64,000 bases of DNA. Origin: Deferribacter desulfuricans SSM1. Its GTDB lineage: Bacteria > Chrysiogenota > Deferribacteres > Deferribacterales > Deferribacteraceae. This document shows positions 62,214-64,000 of this stretch, piece after piece. Each line of letters starts with the position of its first letter. Positions within the stretch are counted from its first letter, which is position 1. A program made the translations under genes and the position numbers. Location: the NCBI RefSeq assembly GCF_000010985.1, contig NC_013939.1, forward strand, positions 773,501-837,500, given 5' to 3'. The notes beneath the pieces are model-generated. The model saw nothing but the letters and a program-made list of their open reading frames with translations. It was not told where the DNA came from and made no database searches.

Positions 62214-63655
62214 TTTAACCCCTCATGTTTTTTTATTGCTCTGTATCTTGTCCCAGTTGGTGTATCTAATAATTCTATCCCGAGAGATTCTAACTCATCT
62301 CTTATTTTATCGGCAAGTTCAAAGTTTTTGTTTTTCCTTGCGTTTGTTCTTTCTTCAATTTTTTTAATTAATTCACTTTCAGATATAGGTAAGTTTGAAG
62401 CAAACCATTCTTTAGGAGTTTTATTTATTATTCCTAGCACTTGATTTACTATTTTTTTAAAGTTGTTAGTAAGTTTTAGTATCTCTTCATAGGTTTCTTT
62501 AACAACTTTTTGATTGAGTAATCTGTTTATTTCTTTAATATAATCAAATATAGCAGCTAAAGCTTTTGCAGAGTTAAAATCATCATCCATACTTGTTTCA
62601 AATTCTTTTTTGAAATTTTCAAAGATTTTATTTGCTTCTTCTAAATAATTTTTCCCTTTTTTAGATACAACATAGTGTTCAAGATCATCTAAAAAGGTAT
62701 AGATTCTATTTAAAGATTGCTCTGCTTCTACTAAATGATCAAATGAAAAGTCTATGGGGCTGCGATAATGTGTTGTTAAAAGAAAAAATCTTAATACTTC
62801 TGGGTCAAATTCTTTAATAATCTCTCTTATTGTAAAAAAGTTCCCAAGAGATTTTGACATTTTTTCTTTGTTAATATTTACAAAACCGTTATGAATCCAG
62901 TATTTTGCAAACATCTTTTCTTCTGCTGCTTCGCTTTGAGCAATTTCATTTTCATGATGAGGAAATATAAGGTCTTTCCCTCCACCATGAATATCAAAAG
63001 GAATTCCTAATAATTTTGCACTCATTACACTACATTCTATATGCCAGCCAGGTCTCCCTTTCCCCCACGGGCTTTCCCAGTATGGCTCATTTTCTTTACT
63101 TTTCTTCCATAGAGCAAAATCAAGAGGATTCTCTTTTCTTTCATCAACTTCTACTCTAGCACCTGCCAATAATTCATCTAAGTTCCTCTTGGAAAGTTTA
63201 CCGTAATCTTTAAACTTTTCGACTCTGTAATAAACATCTCCGTCAACAACGTATGCATAACCTTTTTCAATCAATTTTTCGCATAGTTTAATCATTTCAT
63301 CTATAAATTCTGTAGCTTTTGGGGTGAAATCAGGTGGCATAATGTTTAATTTTTCCATGTCATAATCGTGTTCTTTAATAAATTTTTCTGTTAGCTCTTT
63401 CCAGTGTATATTTTCTTCATTACTTCTTTTAATTATTTTGTCGTCAATATCAGTAAAATTTTTGACAAATGTTACATCGTACTCTTTATAAATAAGATAT
63501 CTTCTGATTATATCAAAAACTACAGAGCTTCTTGCATGTCCTATATGGCAGTAGTCATAAACTGTTACACCACAGACATACATTCTAACTTTATTATCTT
63601 GAAGTGGAATAAATTCTTCTTTTTTACCTGTTAATGTGTTAAATATTATTAGCAT
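62210..63655 (-). CDS. cysS: Cysteinyl-tRNA synthetase
   Basis: Charges tRNA-Cys. The 481 residues show the class I HIGH (YDYCHIGHARSSVVFD), zinc ligands C29, C in GWHIECSVMS and HHENEIAQSEA, and KMSKS (EKMSKSLGNFFTIRE). C-terminal helical domains follow. The start at 63655 is the first ATG. It overlaps the epimerase by 4 nt and is probably co-transcribed with it. Confidence 0.97.
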   Translation of the reverse strand: MLIIFNTLTGKKEEFIPLQDNKVRMYVCGVTVYDYCHIGHARSSVVFDIIRRYLIYKEYDVTFVKNFTDIDDKIIKRSNEENIHWKELTEKFIKEHDYDMEKLNIMPPDFTPKATEFIDEMIKLCEKLIEKGYAYVVDGDVYYRVEKFKDYGKLSKRNLDELLAGARVEVDERKENPLDFALWKKSKENEPYWESPWGKGRPGWHIECSVMSAKLLGIPFDIHGGGKDLIFPHHENEIAQSEAAEEKMFAKYWIHNGFVNINKEKMSKSLGNFFTIREIIKEFDPEVLRFFLLTTHYRSPIDFSFDHLVEAEQSLNRIYTFLDDLEHYVVSKKGKNYLEEANKIFENFKKEFETSMDDDFNSAKALAAIFDYIKEINRLLNQKVVKETYEEILKLTNNFKKIVNQVLGIINKTPKEWFASNLPISESELIKKIEERTNARKNKNFELADKIRDELESLGIELLDTPTGTRYRAIKKHEGLK

Positions 63656-63718
63656 TCTTAACCCCTTTGAACATTAGAATTTATCCTTTTAGTATATAAA
63701 ACTTTTTTGTTTAATCAA

Positions 63719-64000
63719 TCATTTTATGTTATGACATTTTATGAAATGCCCATCTGAAATTTTAATTTCTTCAAGTTCTTTATCACAAACCGAGCTATAA
63801 TTTGGACATTTTTCAGCTAAAGGGCAATATGTATTATCTATTTTTCTGTGTGTGCTAAAATTTGTTAAATCTTTTGAAAGTAAAAGTTGTTTTGTATAAG
63901 GGTGCAGAGGCGATTTTATTATTTTATCAGTTTTGCCATGCTCTACAATTACCCCTTTATAAATAACATAAACATAATGACAAAGAAAGTAAACCACTGC
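63719..64000 (-). CDS. Oligopeptide/dipeptide ABC transporter ATP-binding protein, C-terminal end (truncated by window edge)
   Basis: The frame stays open to the window end. The visible part of about 93 residues begins AVVYFLCHYVYVIYKGVIVEHG, the region after the switch His, continues SPLHPYTKQLL, and ends with the cysteine-rich Opp/Dpp tail CPLAEKCPNYSSVCDK. That tail is the oligopeptide/dipeptide transporter C-terminal domain, so it is OppD/OppF/DppF-like. The upstream nucleotide-binding motifs lie outside the window, and exact identity cannot be given. Confidence 0.85.
   Translation of the reverse strand, partial: AVVYFLCHYVYVIYKGVIVEHGKTDKIIKSPLHPYTKQLLLSKDLTNFSTHRKIDNTYCPLAEKCPNYSSVCDKELEEIKISDGHFIKCHNIK

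Overview
The window looks like chromosome of a thermophilic or moderately thermophilic anaerobe of the Deferribacterota (Deferribacter-like). This is inferred from the very AT-rich, A/G-biased coding style, the 2-oxoacid:ferredoxin oxidoreductases, a eukaryote-like citrate synthase, small multihaem cytochromes and an N-terminally regulated AroF. No rRNA or marker-gene search was possible, so the assignment is inference. Nothing indicates a phage, plasmid, transposase or CRISPR array. Gene density is high and most genes form short operons with ATGA-type overlaps.

Layout. 1-2974: end of iorA, iorB and a PHP phosphoesterase. 3064-5364: a multi-PAS hybrid histidine kinase. 5548-10688 (minus): Fe-S cysteine desulfidase/serine dehydratase-like protein, tRNA-Phe, an IclR regulator, and a Zn/Cd/Co P-type ATPase with its CzrA-like ArsR repressor. 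10819-15106: small membrane protein, then leuS-lptE-holA. 15333-20331: three unrecognised exported proteins, facing a secreted subtilisin-like protease (20341-22065, minus) that carries a GGGGGC plus hydrophobic sorting tail. 22329-33425 (minus): chemotaxis receptor, DUF493, radical SAM, NfeD, trmB, MBL hydrolase, DUF1858, korB-korA, DUF2156 and a MATE exporter. 33508-38917: haem operon ccsA/hemX-hemA-hemC-hemD-hemB plus a DUF815 ATPase. 39179-40489 (minus): citrate synthase. 40734-44809: EamA permease, a candidate sigma-54 small RNA, two unknown small proteins, an EndoIII/MagIII-type glycosylase, rnpB, MltB and a small membrane protein. 44837-46135: divergent triheme cytochrome and LysM lipoprotein. 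46176-52044: a Moco-riboswitch operon (molybdopterin-binding protein, modC, modA, modB, moeA, radical SAM). 52097-53876: ferritin, then a Phe/Tyr attenuator and aroF. 53959-60379: a TPR protein that appears frameshifted, an NtrB/NtrC-like pair and an EAL-HDOD protein. 60389-64000 (minus): lipoprotein, NAD-sugar epimerase, cysS and the end of an Opp/Dpp-type ABC ATPase.

How the parts work together. Ior and Kor connect amino-acid and TCA-cycle carbon to ferredoxin, and citrate synthase sits in the same neighbourhood. The haem operon supplies cofactor to c-type cytochromes. The mod/moe operon supplies molybdenum cofactor and appears to be shut off by that cofactor through a transcriptional riboswitch.

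The strongest new observations are regulatory RNAs: (1) a leader peptide with nine Phe/Tyr codons in thirteen, plus mutually exclusive hairpins, upstream of DAHP synthase; (2) a perfect sigma-54 promoter followed about 60 nt later by a strong terminator, with no gene between; (3) a Moco riboswitch with a visible anti-terminator alternative. A family of ATTGCGAG...CGAAGCAAT inverted repeats occurs at four intergenic loci.
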